Part shown: positions 8,464-17,556 of the stretch, piece after piece | How positions within the stretch are numbered: position 1 is the first letter of the stretch | Layout of the letters: the number at the start of each line of letters is the position of its first letter | Source: Neisseria arctica | Lineage (GTDB): Bacteria > Pseudomonadota > Gammaproteobacteria > Burkholderiales > Neisseriaceae | Assembly (NCBI RefSeq): GCF_022870905.1 | Contig: NZ_CP091510.1 | Span: forward strand, 1,488,001 to 1,552,000 | Length of the DNA stretch: 64,000 nucleotides | Direction: 5' to 3' | Position numbers and translations under genes: made by a program | Notes under the pieces: model-generated | The model's database searches: none | Seen by the model: only the letters and a program-made list of their open reading frames with translations | What the model was told of the DNA's origin: nothing

Positions 8464-9702
8464 TCACATTCCGCGCCAGCGTTTGAATATCAATGAAGTA
8501 TTAACTCCGCCGAAAGCAAAATTATTATTCATCACATAATCTGTTTCGATATATCTACCCGTGCCGCGAATATAATCCACTTTACCGCAACGGGGATCGA
8601 TTTCATCCAAATTAATAGTCGGTGCAAACCAACCGCAATTCATCATCTCGATTGAAAACCATGATTCCAACGCACCGCATGCCCCTAAAGTATGCCCAAA
8701 ATAACTTTTTTGCGAACTCATCGGAATACGGTTGCCGAAAACGGCCTCGGTCGCCAGCGTTTCGGCAATATCGCCCTGTTCTGTTGCCGTACCGTGGCCG
8801 TTGACATAACCGATGGCGGCAGCTTCAATGGCGGCGTCTTTCAAGGCCAACTCCATACAACGCTGCATGGTCTCTTTTTGGGGACGGGTAACATGACTGC
8901 CATCGCTGTTGGCTCCGTAGCCGACAATCTCTGCATAAATCTTCGCGCCGCGTGCTAAAGCGTGCTCCAATTCTTCCAGTACAAAAATACCCGCACCTTC
9001 GCCAATGACCAATCCGTCCCGCCCCGCATCATAAGGGCGCGGTGTTTTTTCCGGCTCGGCATTGCGGCGGCTCGCAGCATAAAGCGAATCGAACACATAC
9101 ACTTCCGATGGGCAGAACTCCTCTCCTCCGCCGGCCAGCATCATCGGAATCATGCCGTATTTAATGGCCTCATACGCATAGCCGATGCCCTGGCTGCCTG
9201 AAGAGCAGGCGCTCGATGTCGGAATAATGCGCCCGGTCAGCCCGAAAAATATACCAATATTGGCCGCGGTGGTATGCGGCATCATCCGCACATAAGTGTT
9301 GGCGCTGAAATTCTGCGAAGTACCCGTTATCAGTAATTCGCCCACATCTCGGATATCTTTGGTACTGCCGGTAGACGAGCCGCACGCCACCCCCATACGT
9401 CCATCACAAATTTCGCTGTTACCCAGCAAGCCCGAGTCGGCCAATGCCTGTTCGGCCGCATCGACACATAAATAAGATACCCGCCCCATACTGCGCAACT
9501 GCTTACGAGTCCAATGAGCAGGCGGTGCGTATCCCTCAATAGGCGCCCCCAATCTCGCCTCTAAATCCGGATATTGCTGCTCCTGCCAATCCATCGCCCG
9601 AACGGCATTTTTACCTTGCTCGAAAGCCCTACGGATACTTGCCCAATCTCGCCCGAATGCGGTAATACCGCCTATTCCCGTTACCACTACCCGTTTCAAC
9701 AC
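8464..9702 (-). CDS. apeR: APE beta-ketoacyl-ACP synthase (ApeR-like)
   Basis: A 412-residue FabF-type ketosynthase with an intact catalytic triad: Cys166 in SSACSSGSQ, His303 in NGHGTAT and His337 in GHTLGAC. It is the last gene of the APE run and overlaps the ketoreductase gene by seven bases. In characterised APE systems a second ketosynthase at this place works in starter or early elongation steps; that role is inferred from position. The APE product is an aryl-headed conjugated polyene pigment of the outer membrane. Confidence 0.9.
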   Translation of the reverse strand: MLKRVVVTGIGGITAFGRDWASIRRAFEQGKNAVRAMDWQEQQYPDLEARLGAPIEGYAPPAHWTRKQLRSMGRVSYLCVDAAEQALADSGLLGNSEICDGRMGVACGSSTGSTKDIRDVGELLITGTSQNFSANTYVRMMPHTTAANIGIFFGLTGRIIPTSSACSSGSQGIGYAYEAIKYGMIPMMLAGGGEEFCPSEVYVFDSLYAASRRNAEPEKTPRPYDAGRDGLVIGEGAGIFVLEELEHALARGAKIYAEIVGYGANSDGSHVTRPQKETMQRCMELALKDAAIEAAAIGYVNGHGTATEQGDIAETLATEAVFGNRIPMSSQKSYFGHTLGACGALESWFSIEMMNCGWFAPTINLDEIDPRCGKVDYIRGTGRYIETDYVMNNNFAFGGVNTSLIFKRWRGM

Positions 9703-10424
9703 AAACCTCCGTTCACCGCAATCACTTGTCTGGTAATATACGCCGCTTTTTCGTCCATCAGAAAACGTACGGCATGTGCCACCTCTTCGGGGCTACCCAT
9801 ACGCTGAGCCGGAATCATTTTTAAAATTTCGCCTACCGGCGTGTTTTCATCTAAAATATCCGTATCAATCAAGCCCGGCGCAACACAGTTGACGGTAATC
9901 TTGCGCTTGGCAAGCTCAATTGCCAAAGCTTTGGCCGCACCGATCAAGCCCGCTTTCGAAGCGCTATAGTTCACTTGGCCGCGGTTACCTATAAGACCTG
10001 ATACAGAAGCCATACACACAATCCGCCCGGGCTTGCGCCGCCGTATCATCGGCATGCAAACCGGATGCAACACGTTGTAAAATCCGTCTAAATTCGTACG
10101 CAGTACATGATCCCAGTCATCGTCTTCCAATGCAGGAAAAGCATTATCGCGGGTCAGCCCTGCATTCAACACCACACCGTAATATGCGCCGTTTGCTTCG
10201 ATATCGGCAGTTAGCGTCTCACGACAGGCGGCACGGTCGGACACATCAAACTGCAATACCCGTGCTTGCCGCCCCAATGCACGCACTTGTTCCGCAACGG
10301 CTTCAGCCTCCTCTCGGCGGCTGCGACAATGTACGACAATATCATAACCATCTTGTGCCAAAGCTAATGCCACTGCCTTACCGATACCTCGGTTAGAGCC
10401 TGTGATTAAAATCGTTTCACTCAT
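9696..10424 (-). CDS. apeQ: APE 3-oxoacyl-ACP reductase (ApeQ-like, SDR family)
   Basis: A 242-residue FabG-type short-chain dehydrogenase. The Rossmann motif TGSNRGIG is at 8-15, NAG at 87-89, and the catalytic Ser140, Tyr153 and Lys157 (YSASK) are all present. It reduces the beta-keto group after each elongation using NADPH. It overlaps apeR downstream and follows the dehydratase gene by 25 bases, which contain one DUS at 10449-10458. Confidence 0.92.
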   Translation of the reverse strand: MSETILITGSNRGIGKAVALALAQDGYDIVVHCRSRREEAEAVAEQVRALGRQARVLQFDVSDRAACRETLTADIEANGAYYGVVLNAGLTRDNAFPALEDDDWDHVLRTNLDGFYNVLHPVCMPMIRRRKPGRIVCMASVSGLIGNRGQVNYSASKAGLIGAAKALAIELAKRKITVNCVAPGLIDTDILDENTPVGEILKMIPAQRMGSPEEVAHAVRFLMDEKAAYITRQVIAVNGGLC

Positions 10425-10449
10425 ACGTTTCCCTTATTTTCAATATGTT

Positions 10450-10938
10450 TCAGACGGCCTGATTATCTTTTGGGCTAAATACATTCAATGCTGCCCGTAT
10501 CAAAAGGCCATCGGAAGGCAGGTTTGCTTTGGCATCCTCCGATGCATCCGTCCAGCGGAGTTCGCAATCAAACACACCGAAACCGCCCGCATCCTGAGTA
10601 GAAGCACGCACATGGATTGACAACCGCGTACCTACAGGTACGCTCTCGGCAAACAAATTCAGCTTGCGCGTGCCCAACAAAAAACCCAAACGTACCGGCT
10701 CGCCGGCATTGCGGGCATGACACCCCGCCAATGCCGCAATCCCTTGCGCCATGACTTCCATGCCTGCCAACAGCGGCAAAACACCGTTTTGCAGCAGTAT
10801 ATGCTTTTCGCCAACCTGGGCTTCGGCATAAAGATAATCCTCGCCGTATTCGGTAATGACATCCAAAAGCACCATATGGCCGCTATGCGGCAGCAAAGGG
10901 GCAACTTCGTAGATAGGGCAAGTTAATTTTTGCTGCAT
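10450..10938 (-). CDS. apeP: APE hotdog-fold 3-hydroxyacyl-ACP dehydratase (ApeP-like)
   Basis: A 162-residue FabA/FabZ-like hotdog protein. PHSGHMVLLD (17-26) matches the family PHR.PM.LLD start. GVLPLLAGMEVMAQG holds the central helix with the catalytic acid position occupied by Glu. It removes water from hydroxyacyl-ACP and in known APE systems partners with a second hotdog protein, here the C-terminal domain of the ligase fusion. The start at 10938 lies one base after the TGA of the ketosynthase, implying translational coupling. Confidence 0.88.
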   Translation of the reverse strand: MQQKLTCPIYEVAPLLPHSGHMVLLDVITEYGEDYLYAEAQVGEKHILLQNGVLPLLAGMEVMAQGIAALAGCHARNAGEPVRLGFLLGTRKLNLFAESVPVGTRLSIHVRASTQDAGGFGVFDCELRWTDASEDAKANLPSDGLLIRAALNVFSPKDNQAV

Positions 10939-10939
10939 C

Positions 10940-12148
10940 TCACATGCCCTCACCAATCACCACTACTGCATTGCTGCCGCCAAAGGCAAATGACGAACTT
11001 GCGCCGATACGGGTTTCAGACGGCCAAAACCTTTCGTTATCCGTCAGCGAGATTACGGGTAAGGCGGTATCCTGTATGCCGTCCCACAATTGCGGCGGCA
11101 GCCTGCCGTGCGGGTTGTGGCAACGACTGACCATGCCCCATAAGAAAGCCGCCTCTAATGCACCGGCTGCTCCCAGCGTATGGCCAGTAAGCGGTTTGGT
11201 TGATGTACAAGCGGTATGGCTTCCGAATACTTTGTTTACCGCGATGCTTTCCATGCTGTCGTTATGTACCGTTCCCGTACCGTGCAGATTAATCCAGCCG
11301 ATTGCGTCAGGCGGTAAATCCGCGCTTTTCAGTGCGGCTTCGAAAGCCATGATTGCTCCTAACCCGTCGGGACGTGGTGAAGACATATGGTAAGCGTCGC
11401 TACTGCTGCCGAAGCCTAACAAAGGCAGGCTTTCGGCAAAATCCGCTTCACGAGTCATTACAAAAGCAGCGGCGGCCTCACCTATATTAATGCCGTTGCG
11501 GTTATGTGAAAACGGGTTGGCTATGCCGTCTGAAAGTACTTCCAACGAAGCAAAACCGTTAATCGTCAGAGGCGACAGCGTATCCACGCCGCCGCATATA
11601 ACGGCATCACATAAGCCCGCCCGTAAGAGACGAGCCGCGCTTATCAAAGCCCGTGCACCCGATGTGCAAGCGGTGGAAACGCTATAACAAAGGTTTTGCA
11701 GCCCATACACGGCGGCTGTGAAATCAGCAGGGGCAGATAAGGTTTGCTGCTGCTGGTTGAACGATACCTCCTCCCAACTACCGCCTGCGGCAATATGTCG
11801 AAACATGGGTAGGTTTTCATCCACGCCACTAGTGGATGTACCGATCACGACGGCAATACGGTTGGCGCCGAAGCGTTGTTTGGCCGCCTCGATATCACCC
11901 TCGATTTGTGACAATGCATGCCACAGCAATTGGTTATTACGGCTTTTATGGCCGTCTGAAAGTGTTTCGGGAAAAGCCCTCAGCATTTCATTAACCGCAC
12001 CAAAAGCATAATTTTTTCCGGCTACCCATTGATCGGACAATGTCAGGGGAGATGATAGCGGAGGTCGTAGCAATACATCTATATGGTGTTGTAAACCGCT
12101 GCCTAGTGCGCTGGTAACGGCGGGGGTAGTGAGATAAACAGGTTGCAT
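10940..12148 (-). CDS. apeO: APE beta-ketoacyl-ACP synthase (ApeO-like elongating KS)
   Basis: A 402-residue ketosynthase starting MQPVYLTTPAV. The active site is intact: Cys161 in STACTSGA, His289 in LHGTGT and His323 in GHTLGA. In APE systems this KS pairs with the chain-length factor ApeC. The coding sequence contains three exact DUS, at 11015-11024, 11525-11534 and 11951-11960. They are read in frame as WPSET, LSDGI and LSDGH, an unusual density for one gene. It abuts the dehydratase gene downstream. Confidence 0.92.
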   Translation of the reverse strand: MQPVYLTTPAVTSALGSGLQHHIDVLLRPPLSSPLTLSDQWVAGKNYAFGAVNEMLRAFPETLSDGHKSRNNQLLWHALSQIEGDIEAAKQRFGANRIAVVIGTSTSGVDENLPMFRHIAAGGSWEEVSFNQQQQTLSAPADFTAAVYGLQNLCYSVSTACTSGARALISAARLLRAGLCDAVICGGVDTLSPLTINGFASLEVLSDGIANPFSHNRNGINIGEAAAAFVMTREADFAESLPLLGFGSSSDAYHMSSPRPDGLGAIMAFEAALKSADLPPDAIGWINLHGTGTVHNDSMESIAVNKVFGSHTACTSTKPLTGHTLGAAGALEAAFLWGMVSRCHNPHGRLPPQLWDGIQDTALPVISLTDNERFWPSETRIGASSSFAFGGSNAVVVIGEGM

Positions 12149-12181
12149 TTTTATTTTTCTTAAAAAATTCACACAACAAAA

Positions 12182-12703
12182 TTAAGGCTCAATCTGGCTG
12201 ACACGCCATTGTTTGCCATCAGGAAAAAGAATATCCGTATGGCCGTCTGAAACCCGAATACGCCATAATTCCCGGTTACCCGAGAGATATAAGGTTTCCC
12301 CATCATCACGGCGGATTTGCTGTTGCGGATACAAGGTGTCATCCGATTGGATCAATAACGGCAGCATCGCACCGAATAAGCGGCGCGACTCCCGATTTGG
12401 CGGAACGAAGCCTTCGTTTATCCATCCTTGGCGGTCTAATATCTGGCGCGACACCGGCGCGCCCAATGCATCGGTTTGTACAAACCTGATATTTTCCGCT
12501 TCGGGCTGTACCGCCAATAGGCTGGTTTGCGCCACATTACCCGCCGGATCCAAAAGCTCAAGCCGAAACCATTGGGTTTCGCTGCTTTTCCATTGCGGCC
12601 AGCTTTGCAAACGGGGAATGTCGCCTGAAAAAGCACAAGCCGCCAAACACAACACCGCAGATGATACGGCTGCTTTTCTTAACAGAAAAAATATTTTCAT
12701 CAT
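12182..12703 (-). CDS. DUF3261-type lipoprotein of the APE cluster
   Basis: A 173-residue protein with a lipoprotein signal peptide (lipobox CLAAC) near residue 22. The body is a DUF3261-like domain found in aryl polyene and related clusters; function unknown but placement suggests outer-membrane delivery of the pigment together with the LolA-like and MMPL proteins. Its ATG is directly preceded by a perfect DUS (12704-12713, GCCGTCTGAAATG). Another DUS at 12242-12251 is read in frame as VSDGH. Confidence 0.82.
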   Translation of the reverse strand: MMKIFFLLRKAAVSSAVLCLAACAFSGDIPRLQSWPQWKSSETQWFRLELLDPAGNVAQTSLLAVQPEAENIRFVQTDALGAPVSRQILDRQGWINEGFVPPNRESRRLFGAMLPLLIQSDDTLYPQQQIRRDDGETLYLSGNRELWRIRVSDGHTDILFPDGKQWRVSQIEP

Positions 12704-12741
12704 TTCAGACGGCCTCTTCCGCTGCTTTAAACCAAACCTAA

Positions 12742-13980
12742 TCAATCTTGTGAAGCCCGGCCGACAAGTTCGGCCAATGCATTCAACCGGCGTTCTGATT
12801 TTTCCACATAAGGATTGTTTTCATCCCAAGCGTAACCCGCCAAAATCGAACTGAGCATCCTGCTGATATCGGGATTGCGGTTTTTAGCATAAATCACATC
12901 CTGAAAACGGCCGTCATACCAACCGTTTACATAGGTTCGGAATGCATTTACCCCCACCATCAGCGGCTCCGCAAACTCGGCCTGCCAATCGGCACAACCG
13001 CCCTTCAACTGCTTCTCCAACAGATCCGCAGCTAATTTGGCCGAATGCAACGCAATGGTTACGCCCGATGAAAATACCGGATCCAAAAATTCGGCCGCAT
13101 TACCTAACAAGGCAAAATTTTTACCGTGTAACGCTTTGACGTTTGCCGAATATCCCTGAATGCTGCGAAATGGAAATTCGTTATCCCACACCGCATCGGC
13201 CAACACATCGGCCAACATCGGACACTCGAGCGCAAACTTTTTCAATACGGTTTCGGAATCGCCGGCCAGCTTTTCGGGAGTACCGACAACGCCGATAGAG
13301 CAGCGTCCGTCTCCAAACGGAATCGTCCATAACCACACATCCCGATGTTCCGGATGTGTGGTTATCAAAATTTTATTACGGTCGAATTTCGTGCTGGTAA
13401 TGTTGTCATCGATATGGGTAAAGTGCGCCATACGCGGCGGCAGTTCGGACGGCGTTTCCAAATCCAACAAGCGCGGCAGCACACGGCCGTAACCGCTCGC
13501 ATCCAATACAAATTTAGCATTCAGAGAGTAGCTCTCCCCTTTATCGGTTTCTACCCGAAGCAATACCTCGCTTCCGCTATTGTCAAAAGCCATTACACCG
13601 TGACCGAAGCGGACTTCCACTCCCTGCTTGGCCGCTTCGTCAATCAAAATTTTATCGAACAGCGCACGGCGTACTTGAAACGTAGTACCCGGCCCAGCGG
13701 TAAATTTGTCGGTAAAGTCAAAATAGGTGTAACGGTTGCCCCAAGTAAACGCGGCACCGTTTTTAAATTGAAAGCTGGGTTCAGCCGTCACCGCCTCAGT
13801 AAAGCCCGCTTCTTCCAAGATTTCCATACAGTGCGGCAACAAGCTTTCACCAATCACGAAGCGCGGAAAATGCTGTTTTTCCAACACGCATACTTTAAAA
13901 CCCTTTTTATGCAGCAAAGCCGCCGCCGCCGAGCCTGCCGGCCCTGCACCGATAATCGCAACATCAACAGAATGATTCAT
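12742..13980 (-). CDS. FAD-dependent oxidoreductase, halogenase-like, in the APE cluster
   Basis: A 412-residue flavoprotein. The FAD-binding GAGPAGSAAAALL motif is at 11-23 and GESLLP at 44-49. The segment VWLWTIP contains Trp216-x-Trp218-x-Ile220-Pro221, the WxWxIP motif typical of flavin-dependent halogenases. A lysine (Lys73 in FKNGAAFTWG) sits roughly where halogenases carry their catalytic lysine; this alignment is by eye. It could halogenate or oxidise the aryl head group or hydroxylate a precursor. Xanthomonadins, which are aryl polyenes, are brominated, so halogenation is plausible but unproven. Non-halogenating relatives share parts of these motifs. Confidence 0.8.
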   Translation of the reverse strand: MNHSVDVAIIGAGPAGSAAAALLHKKGFKVCVLEKQHFPRFVIGESLLPHCMEILEEAGFTEAVTAEPSFQFKNGAAFTWGNRYTYFDFTDKFTAGPGTTFQVRRALFDKILIDEAAKQGVEVRFGHGVMAFDNSGSEVLLRVETDKGESYSLNAKFVLDASGYGRVLPRLLDLETPSELPPRMAHFTHIDDNITSTKFDRNKILITTHPEHRDVWLWTIPFGDGRCSIGVVGTPEKLAGDSETVLKKFALECPMLADVLADAVWDNEFPFRSIQGYSANVKALHGKNFALLGNAAEFLDPVFSSGVTIALHSAKLAADLLEKQLKGGCADWQAEFAEPLMVGVNAFRTYVNGWYDGRFQDVIYAKNRNPDISRMLSSILAGYAWDENNPYVEKSERRLNALAELVGRASQD

Positions 13981-14038
13981 TTTTGGCTTTCAATCATTTA
14001 ACTTTAAAAGATAATCTTATGCTTCCGGGTGATGTTGA

Positions 14039-16375
14039 TTAAAACTTCTTGTTTTCCATATCCAACAGCCACGAAGCAAACAGCAAATTAAATACCACGC
14101 CCACCGCCACGCTGATACCGAATGCGGCAACGGCGGGCGTACTGCTCGTTGCCAACAATACAAATGAAATGCCGGTAGTGAGTGCGGCTAGCAGCATTCC
14201 ACCCAACCTAGCTTCCGCCGTCTCATGTACGGCACCTGCATAAACAGCATAATCCACGCCGATGGCCGATACCAGCAGCAAACCGAACATCGCAAACAGG
14301 CTGACCGGCAAACCGATCCAACCCAATACGGCAACGGTACATAAAGCTGATGCCAGGGGTACGGCCAAAACCAACATGCCGCGCCATATCCCAAATATTT
14401 TCCACAACACCAGCAATGCCAAAGCATAAGAAGCCAGCTTCAACCAAGCGGCCTGATTTCGGGTGTGGTGGAACAACTCGTTGAGGTGTGCGCGCTTATC
14501 CGCCCAATGTGTTCCGCTGATTCCGGTTACCACCGCTTTTACCGCAGAAACATCATGCACGCCGTTTAACCTCACTACAGCAGCCCAACGACCCGGTATA
14601 ACTTCTCCCAGATACAAAGGCTGCCAAGCCTCGGCCAAAGGCGTTTGCAAGCTTTGCGATAATGTTACGGTTGGAGCCGAAGCCGCCTGCTCCAGCGCAC
14701 TTTTCATGGTTTGGCGCGGTACGCCGATTTCACGCATAGAAGCCCAAGCGCGCGGAGTCAAAGCTAAATTTTTCAAGTGTGTTCTCAAAGTTTGCTGGTC
14801 GGCGGTATTTTGTATCCATTGGTTAAGCGATTGCACGCCATCCAATTTTTTATCTGCTATCAACGGTTGCAAAGCCGCCTCTACCCGCGCGCTTTGAAGC
14901 AATAGCCCGTCTTCGTCTGCCGCCTCCACCACTATATATTGCCCTCCGAAATCGGCACCGCTCAAGTGACCGATGGCTTGCGCCTCTGCCAACATTTCAG
15001 GCTGGACGGCTACCCATTGGCGGATATCGTCGTGCCAATCGCTGCGCCATAAACCTATGGCCAGCAATATACCTGCCAATATCACCCAACCGCGCTTTTG
15101 CAAACGTTTTTTCAGACGGCCCGCCAAAGGGTAGAGCTTATCCGTCAATGTTGCAAAAGGAACGCTTTTATTTTGGTAGCGCACAAACAAAAGCGGCAAC
15201 CAGCACACGGTTGCTCCGAATGCGCCAAGTAAAGCGAAGCCTGAAAAAACAGCTGTTTGGCGCAATATCGGCAACGGTGTAAACCACAGTAACGCGTAAC
15301 CCGCCACCGTAATGACCAAACTAACGGCAAAAGTCGGCAACACATGCTTCATTGCCCGCTCTGCCTGCCAAATACGCCCTTTAGCGGAAAAAACCGAGGG
15401 CGTCAGCCAATGCAGGGGAAAATCGACCAACATACCGATCAGGCTGGTGCCGATAACAATTGTCAGAATATGAATTTGTCCGAACACAGCTAATACGGCG
15501 GCCAACCCGGCCAACATCCCAGCCAAAAGCGGTAAGACCAAAACCAGCACCCTGCCGCTACGGAACACCCAAAGCAGCAAAGCCAAAGTCAGCCCCAAAC
15601 CTGCCGTGCTCATCAGACGGCTTTCTCTTTCGGCATCCTTTTTTGCAGTGGCCGCAAAAACCGCGCCGCCGGCACTTAAAACCTCTGCCTGCTGTTTTGC
15701 CGCCAAAGCCCGACTCTCTTTCAACAGCTTCGGCAAATCGGCACTGGCATTAGCAATATCATTGTTTTTCGGCAAGCGGCCTCGCAACCATACCCAAGTT
15801 TTTCCGTCTTCACCTTCGGTAAACAGCATTCCGCTGGCCGCATGCCATTGTAAACGGCTCTGCGGCGCGGCCTGAGTCATCGTAAAGCGGCCAAAGCCTA
15901 GCCAATCCTCATCTAAAGGCAAAGGTGAAGGAGCCGCGAAAGGATTAACCGCATCTTGTGCGCGCTCTTTAAAATAAGCTTTCGGATCGTCAAACAGCAA
16001 ACGGCGGACATGAAGCGGTAATACGGCCAAGCCTAATTTGGCTGTATCGCTGCGCACTTGCTCCAAATCCGGTGTGATTTCACTGTCTACCGTCTCAAAT
16101 ATGCCGCTGCTGCGCCACGCTTGCGCCAGTTCGGAGGCCGTCTGAAAAGCTTTATCGGCGTCACTGCTGCCTACCAGCAATACAACCTGCCCGTTTAGTT
16201 GGGCTTCGCTCACCCGATCCGCTGCCTGCAGTAAAACGTCTTGAGCCTGCTCCTGCGGCAGCAATGCGGTCAAATCGGTTTGCAACCACGAACGCGCCGC
16301 CAACATATAGGTTAAAAATACGGCGGCAGCGGCCATCGCTATACAATAAAGAATATGGGACGGCTTTTTCATCAT
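14039..16375 (-). CDS. apeM: MMPL/RND-family exporter of the APE cluster
   Basis: A 778-residue inner-membrane protein with the MMPL plan: an N-terminal membrane helix (about 8-26), a large periplasmic domain, a group of five helices (about 255-400), a second periplasmic domain, then a final helix group (about 625-775). It most likely moves the aryl polyene lipid out of the inner membrane, with the LolA-like protein encoded next to it. Two exact DUS lie inside the gene (15111-15120 and 16137-16146). The symbol follows the APE nomenclature by type and position. Confidence 0.88.
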   Translation of the reverse strand: MMKKPSHILYCIAMAAAAVFLTYMLAARSWLQTDLTALLPQEQAQDVLLQAADRVSEAQLNGQVVLLVGSSDADKAFQTASELAQAWRSSGIFETVDSEITPDLEQVRSDTAKLGLAVLPLHVRRLLFDDPKAYFKERAQDAVNPFAAPSPLPLDEDWLGFGRFTMTQAAPQSRLQWHAASGMLFTEGEDGKTWVWLRGRLPKNNDIANASADLPKLLKESRALAAKQQAEVLSAGGAVFAATAKKDAERESRLMSTAGLGLTLALLLWVFRSGRVLVLVLPLLAGMLAGLAAVLAVFGQIHILTIVIGTSLIGMLVDFPLHWLTPSVFSAKGRIWQAERAMKHVLPTFAVSLVITVAGYALLWFTPLPILRQTAVFSGFALLGAFGATVCWLPLLFVRYQNKSVPFATLTDKLYPLAGRLKKRLQKRGWVILAGILLAIGLWRSDWHDDIRQWVAVQPEMLAEAQAIGHLSGADFGGQYIVVEAADEDGLLLQSARVEAALQPLIADKKLDGVQSLNQWIQNTADQQTLRTHLKNLALTPRAWASMREIGVPRQTMKSALEQAASAPTVTLSQSLQTPLAEAWQPLYLGEVIPGRWAAVVRLNGVHDVSAVKAVVTGISGTHWADKRAHLNELFHHTRNQAAWLKLASYALALLVLWKIFGIWRGMLVLAVPLASALCTVAVLGWIGLPVSLFAMFGLLLVSAIGVDYAVYAGAVHETAEARLGGMLLAALTTGISFVLLATSSTPAVAAFGISVAVGVVFNLLFASWLLDMENKKF

Positions 16376-16499
16376 AATCGGTTAATCTGCTTCAATAAGC
16401 GGGAATCGGCAAATCCGCACTGATTAGAGTATCGGCTGCAAGCTACTGCATACTAGCAAACCTCTTCAGCACAGATATTCATACAGCATTGAGATAAAC
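16376..16499. other. Largest spacer inside the APE run apart from the broken gene
   Basis: 124 bases between the LolA-like and MMPL genes with no DUS and no clear hairpin. An internal promoter for the distal APE genes could sit here. I see no firm motif. Confidence 0.35.
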
Positions 16500-17093
16500 T
16501 TATTGCAACGCTGCTTGCGCAAAAGCATCCAATGCCTGATTGGTATTGATACCGTTAAATGTCATAACGGTGCGATCTCCCTGTTTTTCATTCAGTTCGA
16601 TTTTACGTACAACGCTGTCACCACTGATGTCGATCCGGGTAAAAACCTGTTTCATCACAACGGTTTTCGGAATCAGGCGCAATGTCCACTGACGTTCATT
16701 TCCCGAAAGTTGCAAATCAAACTGCTGCTGCAAGCCCGCCGTATTACCGCCCAGCAAATCCAAAAACAACTTAATCTGCTGTGACTGCGCACTTTTACTG
16801 CCTGATGCTGCTGCCCAATTTTTACCATTCCACTGCATAATGCCGTCCGAGCGCACGCGCAAGCGGTTTTCAAAAGGTTTTTGCATCTGCCAAAGCAAGC
16901 CGCGGCGCGGTTGTAAAACGAAGCGGCCTTGGGTCGTCATCGGTTTGGACAATGATTTCAAATAGCGTTGCTGTACAAAGCTGCCTTGCACGTTCTGCGG
17001 TTTTTGCAGTGTTTGCGCCAATTCGGCAGTGTCGAAGGCCCATAAAAGCGGGCTGCACACGGTCAATACCACGCCTATCATCCATCTTTTCAT
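16500..17093 (-). CDS. LolA-like outer-membrane carrier protein of the APE cluster
   Basis: A 197-residue periplasmic protein with a signal peptide (MKRWMIGVVLTVCSPLLWA). The mature part matches the LolA fold family: GSFVQQRYLKSLSKP and GRFVLQPRRGLLWQ are typical strands. It probably binds a hydrophobic APE intermediate and carries it across the periplasm from the MMPL exporter. It is a paralogue of the housekeeping LolA, not the cell's lipoprotein carrier. The start at 17093 is supported by an AGGA site nine bases upstream. Confidence 0.87.
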   Translation of the reverse strand: MKRWMIGVVLTVCSPLLWAFDTAELAQTLQKPQNVQGSFVQQRYLKSLSKPMTTQGRFVLQPRRGLLWQMQKPFENRLRVRSDGIMQWNGKNWAAASGSKSAQSQQIKLFLDLLGGNTAGLQQQFDLQLSGNERQWTLRLIPKTVVMKQVFTRIDISGDSVVRKIELNEKQGDRTVMTFNGINTNQALDAFAQAALQ

Positions 17094-17118
17094 CTTGATC
17101 AATCCTTTCACTATTATT

Positions 17119-17556
17119 TCAGGCCGTCTGAAAACTCCGGTGCCGCTTAACCGCCTCCAGCCAGCTTGAAGGCGTTTGAAACTGCATTTCTCCGTTTTCC
17201 AATGAAACGGCCACCTGTGTAGTCGATGCCTTGGTCAGTTTCTGCCCGCTCTCCGAATCCACTAGGGTGTAGTCAATTCGCAAACAGCTCTCTATTTCCA
17301 CAACGGCCAAATCCACACGGATTTTTTGGCCGAAACGGGCAGGCTTCACATATTTCAAATTCAATTGTACAACCGGCCAGCTATAACCGTTTTTTCCCAT
17401 TTCGTTATAGTCATAACCGATAGAAGATAAAAACGCGCAACGGGCAACTTCCAAGTATTTCACGTAATGGCCGTGCCATACGATATGCATGGCATCTACA
17501 TCAAAAAACGGCACTTCAATTTCAATACTGTGCCGGCAATAAATATGTTTAGCCAT
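17119..17556 (-). CDS. Hotdog acyl-CoA/ACP thioesterase of the APE cluster
   Basis: A 145-residue 4-hydroxybenzoyl-CoA thioesterase family protein. The motif VPFFDVDAMHIVWHGHYVKY holds the catalytic aspartate (Asp21 or Asp19). It may release the finished polyene acyl chain or recycle mis-primed ACPs. Its ATG overlaps the end of the upstream acyltransferase gene (ATGGCTAA, eight bases), so the two are coupled. The last codons and stop are supplied by a DUS (17123-17132, read FQTA then TGA). Confidence 0.88.
   Translation of the reverse strand: MAKHIYCRHSIEIEVPFFDVDAMHIVWHGHYVKYLEVARCAFLSSIGYDYNEMGKNGYSWPVVQLNLKYVKPARFGQKIRVDLAVVEIESCLRIDYTLVDSESGQKLTKASTTQVAVSLENGEMQFQTPSSWLEAVKRHRSFQTA

Noticed and set aside
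13345-14001. Plus-strand open frame of about 218 codons opposite the FAD enzyme
   Set aside because: Composition and content are those of a complement of a real coding gene; no start signal.
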